DNA of 64,000 nucleotides, from assembly GCF_040581415.1 (NCBI RefSeq), contig NZ_CP114014.1:3348001-3412000 (forward strand). Direction: 5' to 3'. A program made the translations under genes and the position numbers. The notes beneath the pieces were generated by a model. It saw only the letters and a list, made by a program, of their open reading frames with translations. It had not been told where the DNA came from and made no database searches. Numbering within the stretch: the first letter of the stretch is position 1; the number at the start of each line of letters is the position of its first letter. This DNA is from Paraconexibacter sp040581415 (GTDB lineage Bacteria; Actinomycetota; Thermoleophilia; Solirubrobacterales; Solirubrobacteraceae). This document shows positions 17,681 through 28,221 of this stretch, one piece after another.

Positions 17681-17908
17681 ATGCTCCCCACCCCCGCCGA
17701 CGACCCGCGCAGCGACACGACCGCGCTCGTCGTCGCCGTCAGCGGCGTGATCGGGCCGGTCCCGTACGTCATGGCCGTGGCCGCCCTGCGGATGGCGGGC
17801 AGCCCGCGGCGCTCCCGCAAGGCAGCCGCGGCGATCGGCGTCGCGTCCCTCACGATCGTGGCGCACACCGTCTTCCTGGCCTGGCTCGCGCACCACCTGC
17901 TCACCTGA
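17681..17908 (+). CDS. Small membrane protein, 75 aa
   Basis: 75 aa with two hydrophobic segments: about 16-36 (ALVVAVSGVIGPVPYVMAVAAL) and about 49-72 (AIGVASLTIVAHTVFLAWLAHHLL), joined by a short basic loop (SPRRSRKAA), which predicts a hairpin with the loop inside. Not a family I recognise. A TAGAAC -10-like hexamer (17669-17674) ends 6 nt before the ATG, consistent with the leaderless pattern seen around it. It precedes the flavoreductase at 17948 by 39 bp but has its own promoter. Confidence 0.6.
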   Translation: MLPTPADDPRSDTTALVVAVSGVIGPVPYVMAVAALRMAGSPRRSRKAAAAIGVASLTIVAHTVFLAWLAHHLLT

Positions 17909-17920
17909 CCGGGCGCGCGC

Positions 17921-17940
17921 ACGTTAGGACGGCCTAACGT
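17921..17940 (+). promoter_or_regulatory. Palindromic operator over the -10 of the siderophore-interacting gene
   Basis: Perfect inverted repeat ACGTTAGG-ACGG-CCTAACGT. Its right arm contains the -10 hexamer TAACGT (17935-17940), which ends 7 nt before the ATG at 17948, so a bound dimer would block initiation. The TTAGG/CCTAA arms recall DtxR/IdeR iron boxes, but the spacing differs from the 19-bp consensus, so the regulator is unknown. Confidence 0.6.
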
Positions 17941-17947
17941 GTGTCGC

Positions 17948-18811
17948 ATGAGCACCTCCGAGTCCCCCGCCGCACCCCCACGTCCCGCCGGCCGCCGCAA
18001 CCGGCGCGCGACGGTCCTCGCGACCGAGACCCTCACCCCCCATCTGACGCGCATCGTGCTCGGCGGACCCGACCTCGTCGACTTCGGCGCCGGGGCGTTC
18101 ACCGACCACTACGTCAAGCTGCTCCTGCCGCCCCCGGGCGCGTCGTACGCCGAGCCGTTCGACGCGGACGACATCCGCGCCCGCCTGCCGAAGGACGAGT
18201 GGCCGCGCACCCGGACCTACTCCGTCCGCAACTGGGACGCCGACGCGCAGCAGCTCACGATCGACTTCGTCGTCCACGGCGACACCGGCGTCGCCGGTCC
18301 GTGGGCCGCGAACGCCAAGCCCGGCGACGAGCTGCAGTTCAACGGCCCGGGCGGCGCCTACCTGCCCGATCCCGAGGCCGCCTGGCACCTGATGGTCGGC
18401 GACACGTGCGTGGTCCCGGCGATCGCGGCCTCGCTGGGCCGGGTGCCGCCGGGCGTCCCGGTCCACGTGCTGCTCGAGGTCGACGGCCCCGACGACGAGC
18501 TCGAGCTGACGTCCACGGGCGACCTGCGCCTGACGTGGCTGCACCGGTCGGCCCGCACGGCGCCGGACCAGGACCAGCTGCTGGACGCGGTGACCGCGCT
18601 CGAGTTCCCGCCGGGCGTCCCCCACGCGTTCGTGCACGGCGAGGCGAGCATGGTCCGGGCGGTGCGCCGGCACCTGCTCGCCGAGCGCGAACTGCCCCGC
18701 GAGGCGCTGTCGGCCTCCGGGTACTGGAAGCAGACGCGTACCGAGGAGGGCTGGCGCGAGGACAAGGCCGAGTGGAACCGCCTCGCCGAGCAGGACGTCG
18801 CACCCGCCTGA
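17948..18811 (+). CDS. Siderophore-interacting protein, FAD-binding ferric reductase type
   Basis: 287 aa. SIP-family flavoprotein that reduces Fe(III)-siderophore complexes in the cytosol to release iron. Seen: an N-terminal FAD-binding barrel with RTYSVRNWDADAQQLTIDFVVHG (the RxYS(V/I)R flavin motif, about 80-102) and GPWA, then the NAD(P)H-like domain with GDTCVVPAIAASL, the acidic central region, VHGEASMVRAVRRHL and the family-typical C-terminal SASGYWKQTRTEEGW. The ATG at 17948 follows an operator-embedded -10 by 7 nt. No siderophore biosynthesis or transporter genes are nearby. Confidence 0.92.
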   Translation: MSTSESPAAPPRPAGRRNRRATVLATETLTPHLTRIVLGGPDLVDFGAGAFTDHYVKLLLPPPGASYAEPFDADDIRARLPKDEWPRTRTYSVRNWDADAQQLTIDFVVHGDTGVAGPWAANAKPGDELQFNGPGGAYLPDPEAAWHLMVGDTCVVPAIAASLGRVPPGVPVHVLLEVDGPDDELELTSTGDLRLTWLHRSARTAPDQDQLLDAVTALEFPPGVPHAFVHGEASMVRAVRRHLLAERELPREALSASGYWKQTRTEEGWREDKAEWNRLAEQDVAPA

Positions 18812-18853
18812 CCGTGCCGCGTGGGCAGCGCCAGTGGCGCTGGACGGACGGGT

Positions 18854-18896
18854 GTGGCAGCGCCACGTGTCGAAAGACGACACCTGACGCTGCCAC
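18854..18896. terminator. Hairpin repeat between convergent genes (family D-like)
   Basis: Outer stem GTGGCAGCG (18854-18862) / CGCTGCCAC (18888-18896) and inner stem GTGTCG (18867-18872) / CGACAC (18878-18883). It lies between the convergent genes ending at 18811 and 18949 and probably terminates both. The arms resemble the hairpins at 17497-17608. Confidence 0.65.
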
Positions 18897-18948
18897 GCCC
18901 CATGAGCCCTGCGGCCGCGTAGGCCGACGAGCAGACCCCCCGGCGGCC

Positions 18949-20607
18949 TCAGCAGGTCGGCAGCGGGCGGCCGTCCTGCGCCCGCTCGCGCTCCCGCGCC
19001 AGGACCGCCCCCGCGTCCAGCGCCACGCGATCCGGCCGAGCGGGCCCACCGTCCAGCGTGAGCGACCAGCACCGGGCCAGGAACCGCAGCCGCGTGCGGG
19101 TCACCGCGACCGGTGCCGTGGCGATCCGCCGACCATCCAGGTGCTTGTCGATCCAGGCCCGCAGGCGCGGATCGCCCGCCGTCAGGCGGGCCCAGGTGGC
19201 CTGCGGCACCTCGATCGCGCCGTTGTACTCGCGCGGGACGTCGTCCAGCCCGCGAGCGCGCGTCTCCTGCCGCATGCCGTCGCTCGTGTGCAGCGTCAGG
19301 TCGAGCGGCAGCCCTGGGGCGACCTGGACCCGCAGCGTGGCCGGCGAGCACTGCACCGTGAAGTCACGGACCTCCGCCGCGGCACCGTCGATCGAGCCGG
19401 CGAAGCGGTGCGCGGCCGGGGACGCGGGCACCGTGCGCGTCCGCCGGGAGAGCGGCGACCCGACGAGCGGGCCGGTGACCGGCACGAAGCGCCAGCGCGG
19501 CGCCGCGATCGGCTTCTCCCAGTAGCCCGTCCGCCCGCCGCGCGTGCGACCGGCGATCCGCAGGACGCGGGCACCCGCCCCCAGGCCGGTCTTTGCGATC
19601 GTCAGCCGGTCGGTGACGGTGCCCGGCGGCAGCGGCTGACGGACCCAGGCCGGCGCCGGAAGCTGCCACCGCGCGTCGGACGCGGGACGGTCCTGCGCCC
19701 AGCTGAACGCACCGAACACCGTGTTCGCACCGGACACGTCGAAGTCGTAAAGACGCGTGAAGAGCTCGGCGCGGCGACTGACCGCAAAGACCGTCGACCC
19801 GCTCGCCGAAAGCGACGCCAGCGCCGTCGTCCCCCGCCGCGGTCCGCACACCTCGCGGCTCTCGTCGGACGGCAGCCACGGATCGAGGTAGGTGATCCGG
19901 CGTCCGCCGTCGCGCAGCAGGTACACGGTCGCCACCCCGATCGGGGTGCGCTCGCGGCCGGCGCTGTCGAGGAACCGCTCGCTCGAGGTGAACTCGGACG
20001 CCGCCCAGTCGGTGACGTCGGCGAACAGGCGCACGCCGAGACCGGTCCAGAAGTACGGGCCCCAGCGCCACGTCCACCGCTCGGGCGACACGTCGTCGCC
20101 GGGCATGTCGTGGGCGTAGACCTGCCGCGTCGCGTCGATCGCCAGCAGCAGACGGTGGTCGGCGGAGATCTGCCGGACGCGACCGGTCAGGCACGCCGGC
20201 GTCCTCAGGACACGCCAGGGCCTCCCGGCCACGCCGCGACCCTCGGTGGCGGGCCGCAGGTAGATGACGCCGTCCCGGACCGCGAACGCGTGCGCTCCCG
20301 CGAAGGTCTCCGTCGCGGTCTTGAAGACGACGTCGTCGGGCAGCGTGGCCGCCACGGCCGGGGTCGCCACCGGCCCGTACCCGCCCGGTCGCCGCGCGAG
20401 CGAGTCGGCCGTCGGCAGGCTCCCGCCGACGACGAGCAGCCCGGTGCTGCCGCCCACCAGCCCCAGGCAGCGCGGGTCGGTCGGGGGCGCCGCCTCCGCC
20501 ACCCCAGGCGCCGCCGCACCTGGCACGGAGACGAGCAGCGCGGCGGCCGCCACCAGGGCGCCCGCCCGCCGGCCCCTGACCCCCGGGACGTGTCGCCGCA
20601 CCGGCAT
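18949..20607 (-). CDS. Secreted protein of unknown function, partner of the acylase
   Basis: 552 aa. Signal peptide at 1-41 (Arg-rich start, then ALVAAAALLVSVPGAAAPGVAEA). The mature part has repeated aromatic/Gly strands (LLVVGGSLPTADSLA, VIYLRPATEG, RITYLDPWLPSDESREVCGP, STVFAVSRRAELFTRLYDFDVSG), which suggest beta sheet, perhaps a propeller, and five or more cysteines that could form disulfides. I do not recognise the family. It starts 9 bp after the acylase stop, so the two secreted proteins are very likely co-expressed and may act on the same substrate. Confidence 0.75.
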   Translation of the reverse strand: MPVRRHVPGVRGRRAGALVAAAALLVSVPGAAAPGVAEAAPPTDPRCLGLVGGSTGLLVVGGSLPTADSLARRPGGYGPVATPAVAATLPDDVVFKTATETFAGAHAFAVRDGVIYLRPATEGRGVAGRPWRVLRTPACLTGRVRQISADHRLLLAIDATRQVYAHDMPGDDVSPERWTWRWGPYFWTGLGVRLFADVTDWAASEFTSSERFLDSAGRERTPIGVATVYLLRDGGRRITYLDPWLPSDESREVCGPRRGTTALASLSASGSTVFAVSRRAELFTRLYDFDVSGANTVFGAFSWAQDRPASDARWQLPAPAWVRQPLPPGTVTDRLTIAKTGLGAGARVLRIAGRTRGGRTGYWEKPIAAPRWRFVPVTGPLVGSPLSRRTRTVPASPAAHRFAGSIDGAAAEVRDFTVQCSPATLRVQVAPGLPLDLTLHTSDGMRQETRARGLDDVPREYNGAIEVPQATWARLTAGDPRLRAWIDKHLDGRRIATAPVAVTRTRLRFLARCWSLTLDGGPARPDRVALDAGAVLARERERAQDGRPLPTC

Positions 20608-20616
20608 CGGCGGTGC

Positions 20617-23217
20617 TCAGCGCTGCTTCGCCGCCACCGCGATGTTCCTGCCGCCGACCGTGACGTCGACGCGGTACGTCCCCTTGCCGACCCGCGGCGA
20701 GAACACGACCCTGGACCCGCGCCGCACGATCGTCCGGGCGGTCTTCGCCCCGCGCACGCGGATGACCACCCGAGCCGCCTTGCCGCCGGGCCGGATCACG
20801 GTGATCCGCGGCCGCGCGGTGCCGCGGGCCTCCGCGACGGTCACGACGGTCGCGCCGCGATCGGCGGTCGTCGACCGCACGGCGGCCCTGTCCTTCTCGA
20901 GGTCGGCCGCGCAGAACGGCGGCTTGACCCAGCGCTTGGCGCTGAACTCCTTGGTCTGATCGCTCGAGTGGACGGATGCCGGGTTGGCGGACTCGCCGTA
21001 GGTCACGAAGGTCCGGATGTCCGGGCAGCCCCGCTTGAGGTGGACGGCCTGCATGTACGACGAGCCGTGCACGACCTCCGTGTAGCCCTTCTTCGGGTTC
21101 CACGTCGGGGTGATCACGTTGAAGATGCCGCTGCCGCCCGGGCCACCGTGGATGGGGATCTGCTCCCCGCGCCGGGTGACCGTCTGCCCCTGCCGCGGCG
21201 TCGCGTCGAGCGGCAGCCCGGCACCCTGCATGTCCGAGACCGCCTGCAGCAGCGACGTCTGCACCGTCGGGTTCAGGACGTTCAGCCCGGCCGGCGTGTT
21301 GACGGCGTCGTCCGCGCTGAAGGCACCGCTGAAGGGACTGGCCGGGGCCGGCAGCGGGATCGGCAGCAGGCCCGTGAGCCGCGTGACGAACCGCTGCCAG
21401 AGGATGGCCCCCTTCGAGTCCAGGTCGTTGCGCAGGTCCCACGCGCGCAGCACCTCGCAGGCGGCGCTCGAGCAGCCGCGGACCAGGTCGTCCCGCCAGA
21501 TCTCCCCGCTGTAGACGCGGTTGGACAGGCCGACCGTCATCAGGTTCGCGAGCGTGAAGCCCTTCCCGGGCAGGCCGTCGGTGCCGTCCAGACGCTGCTC
21601 GAGCTGCTTGATGCCGAGGCGCGTGCGCAGGGACCGCGCCGTCCGCTCGTCGCCGATGATCCGGCTGAAGCCCTCGAGCGGCTGCTTCGGGTTGCTCAGC
21701 CAGTACGAGTCGTTCATGTTCGACACGTGATCGGTGCGGCGCAGCGACGGCAGGTTGCCGCGGCCCAGGATCCCGGGCACCACGGCGTCCGGATCGCTCC
21801 CCGGCTTGCAGCTGCCGCGTGAGCCGTCGAGGACGGGCAGGCGCTGCAGCTGGTCGGTGACCAGCCCGAGCGCCGTCTGGCACTCCGTGTACTTCGACCG
21901 CGGGATGTTCGGCACGTTGCCGATGTCCGCGTAATACGCGTTCCCGGCGGTGTCGGCGGCGATCGTGTTGACCCACGGGATGCCCTGGTACTTCTTCAGG
22001 ATCGCTTCGACGTCGGACACGGTCTGCGCCTGGTTCATGTCGAAGAAGTGGTTGAACAGCCGCCCGAAGTTCTCCTCGTTGCCGTCGTGCAGCGCGTATG
22101 CGGTCACGACATTCCACGGGAACAGCGGCAGGCCCAGGATCTGGGTGAAGATGGAGCCGTGCTCGCTCGAGTACAGCGTCCGGGTCCGCGACCGCAGCGA
22201 CCCGTCCGGGCCGGTCACCTTGACCGTGACCTTCTCGGCCTTCATCCGCTTGACCTGACCGTCCTCGATGTAGGACGTCGGCGAGCCCGGGACGAGGGTC
22301 AGCTGGTACGGCACGAACCGCCGCGCCGTCGACACGGTATGGCTCCAGGCCATGCCCTTGGTGCTGCCGATCAGGACGATCGGGACGCCGAGCAGCGACC
22401 CGCCCATGACGTCGGCCTTACCGGGGACGGTCAGGTGCGCCTGGTAGAAGCGCTCCGGTCCCTGCCACGGGAAGTGCGGGTTGCCGTAGAGCAGGCCGCG
22501 GCCATCCTGCGAGCCGTCCTTCCCGATCGCGTAGGCGTTCGAGCCGAGGCCGCCGAGACGCCGGTCGAGCTCGCCCGGCGCGACGGCGCGGGCGGCGGCG
22601 ATCGCGTCGGGCTCCGTCCCGCCCAGCAGCGGCTTGGCGTTCGCGATGCCGTCGATGGCGACACCGGCCGACGCGAGGATCGAGAGCGAGTAGAAGCGCC
22701 GGTAGACGTCCATCGTCGTGATCGGGCGCACCCACTCCTCCCCGCGGCAGGTCGGATCGGGGACGCCGTCGGTCCCGCCGACGTCGCGCAGCCAGGCGTT
22801 CCAGCCGGCCACGTAGCCGACGACCGCGTCCTTGATCTCCTTCTTGGGCCCGATGGGCGCCGGGACGGCGAGCAGCCGCTCGATCGTCCCGCGGTCCTTG
22901 ATGCGCTGGTAGAAGAAGTCGCTGTTGAGGTTGTTCGCGTTCGAGCCGTTGCCGCGGATCGGATAGGACTTGTCGGATCCGAAGTAGCGCGCGCGCTCGC
23001 CGTTCACGGTCACGTACGACTCGGCGACGATGCAGGCGTTGTCCTGCGCCAGCGCGTATGCGTACCCGTATCCAAGCGAGGGGAAGTCCTTCGCCTTGAT
23101 GTGCGGTATCCCGAACGCGGTTCGGGCGGTGGTGACGTCGTAGCGCGTGGCGGCCCCGGCGGTGGCAGGGGCCAGCAGCAGCGCCGCGCCGACCCAGGCG
23201 ACAGCTCTCCTCATCAT
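20617..23217 (-). CDS. Secreted penicillin acylase family (Ntn-hydrolase) amidase
   Basis: 866 aa. Signal peptide 1-24 (AWVGAALLLAPATAGA). The family makes one precursor that self-cleaves to alpha and beta subunits, the beta subunit starting with the catalytic Ser. Here the GLGSNAYAIG site puts it at about Ser226. Other family landmarks: RDTFGIPHI-like RTAFGIPHIKA near 35, YGYAYALAQDN, GNPHFPW, STKGMAWSHTVS and NDSYWLSNP. Homologues hydrolyse beta-lactam side chains, acyl-homoserine lactones or lipopeptide acyl chains; the sequence does not decide between them. About 75 extra C-terminal residues form a beta-rich tail. A TAGAGT -10 ends 7 nt before the ATG. Confidence 0.9.
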   Translation of the reverse strand: MMRRAVAWVGAALLLAPATAGAATRYDVTTARTAFGIPHIKAKDFPSLGYGYAYALAQDNACIVAESYVTVNGERARYFGSDKSYPIRGNGSNANNLNSDFFYQRIKDRGTIERLLAVPAPIGPKKEIKDAVVGYVAGWNAWLRDVGGTDGVPDPTCRGEEWVRPITTMDVYRRFYSLSILASAGVAIDGIANAKPLLGGTEPDAIAAARAVAPGELDRRLGGLGSNAYAIGKDGSQDGRGLLYGNPHFPWQGPERFYQAHLTVPGKADVMGGSLLGVPIVLIGSTKGMAWSHTVSTARRFVPYQLTLVPGSPTSYIEDGQVKRMKAEKVTVKVTGPDGSLRSRTRTLYSSEHGSIFTQILGLPLFPWNVVTAYALHDGNEENFGRLFNHFFDMNQAQTVSDVEAILKKYQGIPWVNTIAADTAGNAYYADIGNVPNIPRSKYTECQTALGLVTDQLQRLPVLDGSRGSCKPGSDPDAVVPGILGRGNLPSLRRTDHVSNMNDSYWLSNPKQPLEGFSRIIGDERTARSLRTRLGIKQLEQRLDGTDGLPGKGFTLANLMTVGLSNRVYSGEIWRDDLVRGCSSAACEVLRAWDLRNDLDSKGAILWQRFVTRLTGLLPIPLPAPASPFSGAFSADDAVNTPAGLNVLNPTVQTSLLQAVSDMQGAGLPLDATPRQGQTVTRRGEQIPIHGGPGGSGIFNVITPTWNPKKGYTEVVHGSSYMQAVHLKRGCPDIRTFVTYGESANPASVHSSDQTKEFSAKRWVKPPFCAADLEKDRAAVRSTTADRGATVVTVAEARGTARPRITVIRPGGKAARVVIRVRGAKTARTIVRRGSRVVFSPRVGKGTYRVDVTVGGRNIAVAAKQR

Positions 23218-23279
23218 GCGCGCGACTCTACGCGAAGCCGGCCATTGGTGAACGCGAACGTTCGTCCACAACGACCGGC

Positions 23280-23315
23280 GGCCCGGATCCCGTCGTCGAA
23301 GACGGGACCCGGGCC
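23280..23315 (-). terminator. Hairpin after fusA
   Basis: Stem of 15 positions with one mismatch (23280-23294 with 23301-23315) and a 6-nt loop, just after the fusA stop at 23342. Very GC-rich, without a clear T-tract. Confidence 0.6.
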
Positions 23316-23341
23316 GCGGTCAGGCATTGCTGAGCGGTGGC

Positions 23342-25438
<2,097 letters not shown>

Positions 25439-25819
25439 GGTCTTTCGGCTTTCGGCTTGTGAAGGTGAGGGATGGGAGCGCGTGGCTCCGGTTCGCCGGG
25501 CGGCCCGGTGGGCCGCCTGTGGTCATCCCGTCCCTGGCGATCGGGGCGCGGGCGGCAGCCGGCATCGCGCGGGGCACGCGGGCGTGGCTGCGAATCGGAC
25601 GAAGCAGGTCTGGGCGACCGGCGCGACGTCCGTTCAGCGAAGCGCTGAACGAGAACCCGAACGGGCCCGAGCACGTCCGAACAGCACGCGCGGCGCGTGC
25701 TGGCGGGAATGCTTCAGTGCTGCAGAGACGACCATCGCTGCTAATGGTAGAGCACGCAGGTGATTTCGCACCGTCTGGTCACGATCCGGACACAACCAGC
25801 GCACCAACAGAACGGTTGC
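25439..25819 (-). promoter_or_regulatory. Structured fusA leader / divergent promoter region
   Basis: About 380 bp without a gene. Reading toward fusA it contains three perfect hairpins: AGCACGCGC/GCGCGTGCT (25683-25701), CGTTCAGCG/CGCTGAACG (25631-25651) and GGCGGCCC/GGGCCGCC (25499-25517). A TACCAT hexamer on the minus strand (25744-25749) would give a leader of about 300 nt. Long leaders are rare in this window, so cis-regulation of fusA is plausible. Confidence 0.45.
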
Positions 25820-25832
25820 TATGTTCGTGCGC

Positions 25833-26981
25833 GTGATGCCCGATGTGTTCGGCGCGGTCCTCCCCGCGAACGGTGTGCCCGACGCGTCGCAGCTGTCGCC
25901 GCCGGCGCGGGTGCTGTACGAGGGGACCGTCGTCTTCGACCTTGCCCTGCGGACCGGGCTGGCGTCCGTCCTGGCCGGCGCGATGCTGCCGGGGGTCGTG
26001 ACCCAGGACCAGCGCCGCGAGCGGCGGCGCCTGGACTTCTACCGCGAGCTGGCGGCGGGCAAGGACGCCGGCGCCGTCTTCGCGCCGCCGGACGGCGGCA
26101 TCGCGGTGAAGGCCGATCGCCGCGCGCGCAGCCTTCCCCGCCTGGCCGGGGGCCATGCGGAGCTGCTGCGGTTCCGCAGCCCGTTCGTCCCGCTCCAGCC
26201 CGAGCTGCGCGGCCCGTACGCGAAGTCCGTCCCGAACCGGACCGCCTGGGCGCAGCACTGGCGCCACGACGACGGCCCCCGCCCCACGCTCTGCGTGATA
26301 CACGGCTTCGGCGCGTCCCCGGACTGGTTCAACAAGGTCTTCTTCGAGCTCGGGTGGTTCTTCCGCCAGGGCTACGACGTCCTGCTGTACACGCTGCCGT
26401 TCCACGGCCGCCGGCGCAGTCGCTTCGCCCCGGTCAACGGCGCGGAGCTCTTCAGCCACGGGTTCGCGCAGTTCAACGAGGCGATGATCCACGCCGTCCA
26501 CGACTTCCGGGCGTTCGTCGACTACCTGGAGGGGACGGGCGTCGATCGCGTGGGCGTCACCGGGCTGTCGCTCGGCGGCTACACGAGCGCGCTCCTGGCC
26601 GCCGTCGAGCCTCGCCTGGACTTCGTCATCCCGAACGCGCCGGTGACGTACATCCCGCAGATCCTGGCGGAGTGGTTCCCGGTCAACGCGATGGTCGGCG
26701 CGGTCTCGCGGACGCGGCTCGTGGACATCGAGCACGTGACCGCGTCGATCGCGGTCCACTCGCCGCTGAACTACGCGCCGGTCGTCCCGAAGGAGCGCCG
26801 GATGATCATCGGCGGGCTCGGCGACCGCCTGGCACCGCCCGAGCAGGCGCGGCTGCTGTGGGAGCACTGGGACCGCCCGAAGCTGCGCTGGTTCCCGGGC
26901 AGCCACATCCTGCACGTGGGCCGCGGGACGTACCTGCGCGAGATGCGCGACCTGATGGCCGCCCCGCCGCTGGCTGCATAG
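25833..26981 (+). CDS. Alpha/beta hydrolase, serine nucleophile type
   Basis: 382 aa from GTG at 25833 (an ATG at 25836 is the alternative). Oxyanion-hole motif VIHGFGASPDWFNK near 155, nucleophile elbow GLSLGG near 250, and the catalytic His probably in PGSHILHVG near 360. The arrangement resembles ABHD18/DUF2048-like hydrolases, with a long N-terminal region before the fold. Substrate unknown. A TATGTT -10 (25820-25825) ends 7 nt before the GTG; the ATG at 25821 lies inside that -10 and is therefore rejected as the start. Confidence 0.85.
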   Translation: MMPDVFGAVLPANGVPDASQLSPPARVLYEGTVVFDLALRTGLASVLAGAMLPGVVTQDQRRERRRLDFYRELAAGKDAGAVFAPPDGGIAVKADRRARSLPRLAGGHAELLRFRSPFVPLQPELRGPYAKSVPNRTAWAQHWRHDDGPRPTLCVIHGFGASPDWFNKVFFELGWFFRQGYDVLLYTLPFHGRRRSRFAPVNGAELFSHGFAQFNEAMIHAVHDFRAFVDYLEGTGVDRVGVTGLSLGGYTSALLAAVEPRLDFVIPNAPVTYIPQILAEWFPVNAMVGAVSRTRLVDIEHVTASIAVHSPLNYAPVVPKERRMIIGGLGDRLAPPEQARLLWEHWDRPKLRWFPGSHILHVGRGTYLREMRDLMAAPPLAA

Positions 26982-27012
26982 CCCGCGCTGGTCGTTCGCG
27001 CTGGACGCGTGT

Positions 27013-27120
27013 GGGTGATCGGGTCGGAGCGCTGACGCCGGGGGCCCGGTGGTCGAGGGTCGGTGGCGCTGGCGCCGAGGACCTGGTGGTCGGGGGTCGG
27101 TGGCGCTGACGCCGAGGACC
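27013..27120 (+). repeat. 37-bp tandem repeat, about 3 copies (family B)
   Basis: Units begin near 27013, 27048 and 27085, with the core GGTGGTCGGGGGTCGGTGGC followed by GCTGACGCCGAGGACC; the first is degenerate. Each unit contains the mini-hairpin GGCG-CTGA-CGCC. Three further units occur in the opposite orientation at 63448-63590. Confidence 0.88.
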
Positions 27121-27145
27121 GCCCCGGTCGCGCGCGACATCGGGG

Positions 27146-27265
27146 TCCTCGGAGGATGTGACGGGGCTTGCCCCCCAAAGCCTCCACGCGTCCTAGCCAC
27201 GGCCGGGCAGCAGTGCCTCCTCGGAGGGTTCGGCGGGGCATACCCCCCAAACCCTCCACGCGTGG
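27146..27265 (+). repeat. Two-copy 72-bp-period repeat (family C)
   Basis: Copies at 27146-27193 and 27218-27265. Shared blocks: TCCTCGGAGG, a GGGG(n)CCCC stem with different loops (CTTG versus CATA), CCCCAAA and CCTCCACGCGT. The stem is conserved while the loop varies. Confidence 0.8.
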
Positions 27266-27437
27266 CACGACGCCCAGCCTGAGGACGCCGCTCCCGCTTG
27301 GCTGCCACCGCGGCCCGCCCGCGGAACAAAGCCGGTCGCGCCGTCGTTGAGGCTGTTTCGCGTCCTACGAGAGTGCTCGCGTCATCGTTACGAGCAAGAC
27401 CTCGCAAAGCGCCGGGACAACCAGCCTGCTCCGGCAC

Positions 27438-28184
27438 TCAGGCAGCCGGCGCGCCCCGCGGGCCTGGGATGTTGCGGAAGCCGAAGGCGTCGCTCTCGCG
27501 GCCGGCCTGGACGAACCAGCACTCGCCCGTCATGTCCCCGTCCAGGAGGCCCAGCACCGTGTCGGTGACCTGCGAGACCGGGATGATTGGCAGGTCCATG
27601 TCCGCGAGCGCGCCCTTGATCGGCGCGATGATCGCGGTGTCCGCGAAGCCCGGGCAGACCGCGTTGATGCGGATGCCGTCCGCGGCCAGCGACGGCCCGA
27701 GGGACCGCACCAGCCCCACGACCGCATGCTTGTTGGCCGAGTACAGCGGATCCATCGGGACCGCGGTCAGCCCGGCGAGCGATGCGGTGCAGACGATCAC
27801 GCCGCCACCGCGGGCCTTGAGGGCCGGGACGACGGCGTTGATCCCGAAGACGACGCCGTCCAGGTTCACGCCCATCGCGCGGCGGTAGGCGACGAGGTCG
27901 AAGCCCTCCCCCAGCCCGGTCCCGCTGACGATGCCCGCGTTCAGGAACGCGATGTCCAGGCCGCCGAACGCGTCGACGGCGGCGGCCACTGCGGCCGTGC
28001 TCTGCTCGGGATCGCTGACGTCGGTCCGGAGGAAGGTCGCACCGGTCTCGGCGGCCACCGCCGCGCCGCCGTCCTCGTCGACGTCGCAGGCCAGGACGCG
28101 GACACCGCGCCCGGTCAGGACCCTCGTCAGGTCGCGGCCGAAGCCGCTGGCCGCGCCGGTGATCAGGGCAACTTGCTCGCTCAT
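27438..28184 (-). CDS. SDR-family oxidoreductase
   Basis: 248 aa classical short-chain dehydrogenase: TGAASGFG cofactor motif (about 10-17), acidic CDVDED after strand 2, LNAG (about 85), catalytic Ser in CTASLAG and YSANK (about 150). Substrate unknown. It follows rsfS on the same strand, but a TACGCT -10 (28191-28196) ends 6 nt before its ATG at 28184, so it probably has its own leaderless transcript. It is the last gene of the leftward obg-to-rsfS block. Confidence 0.9.
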   Translation of the reverse strand: MSEQVALITGAASGFGRDLTRVLTGRGVRVLACDVDEDGGAAVAAETGATFLRTDVSDPEQSTAAVAAAVDAFGGLDIAFLNAGIVSGTGLGEGFDLVAYRRAMGVNLDGVVFGINAVVPALKARGGGVIVCTASLAGLTAVPMDPLYSANKHAVVGLVRSLGPSLAADGIRINAVCPGFADTAIIAPIKGALADMDLPIIPVSQVTDTVLGLLDGDMTGECWFVQAGRESDAFGFRNIPGPRGAPAA

Positions 28185-28221
28185 CGGCCGAGCGTAGTGG
28201 CCCGGCACCGACCGCGCCCGC

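Larger units (their letters stand above)
26982..27437. other. Intergenic region with two repeat families
   Basis: 456 bp between convergent genes. It contains a 37-bp tandem repeat (27013-27120) and a 72-bp-period two-copy repeat (27146-27265). The remainder (27290-27437) shows no promoter, RNA gene or open frame that I can support. Confidence 0.7.

Noticed and set aside
17921..17940. Canonical DtxR/IdeR iron box
   Set aside because: Arms share TTAGG/CCTAA, but the centre spacing does not match the 19-bp consensus, so only a palindromic operator is claimed.
17941..21822. Very long plus-strand open frame opposite the acylase region
   Set aside because: Arg/Pro/Ala-rich translation typical of the antisense frame of GC-rich genes; the opposite strand carries recognisable domains.
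25735..25800. tRNA-like string near the fusA leader (TAATGGTAGAGCA, followed by a short stem)
   Set aside because: The D-arm-like part is suggestive, but no 7-bp acceptor stem, no clean anticodon stem and no GGTTCGA T-loop can be drawn, so it is probably chance.
25821..25835. ATG at 25821 as start of the alpha/beta hydrolase
   Set aside because: It lies inside the TATGTT -10 element; GTG 25833 or ATG 25836 fits the spacing seen elsewhere.
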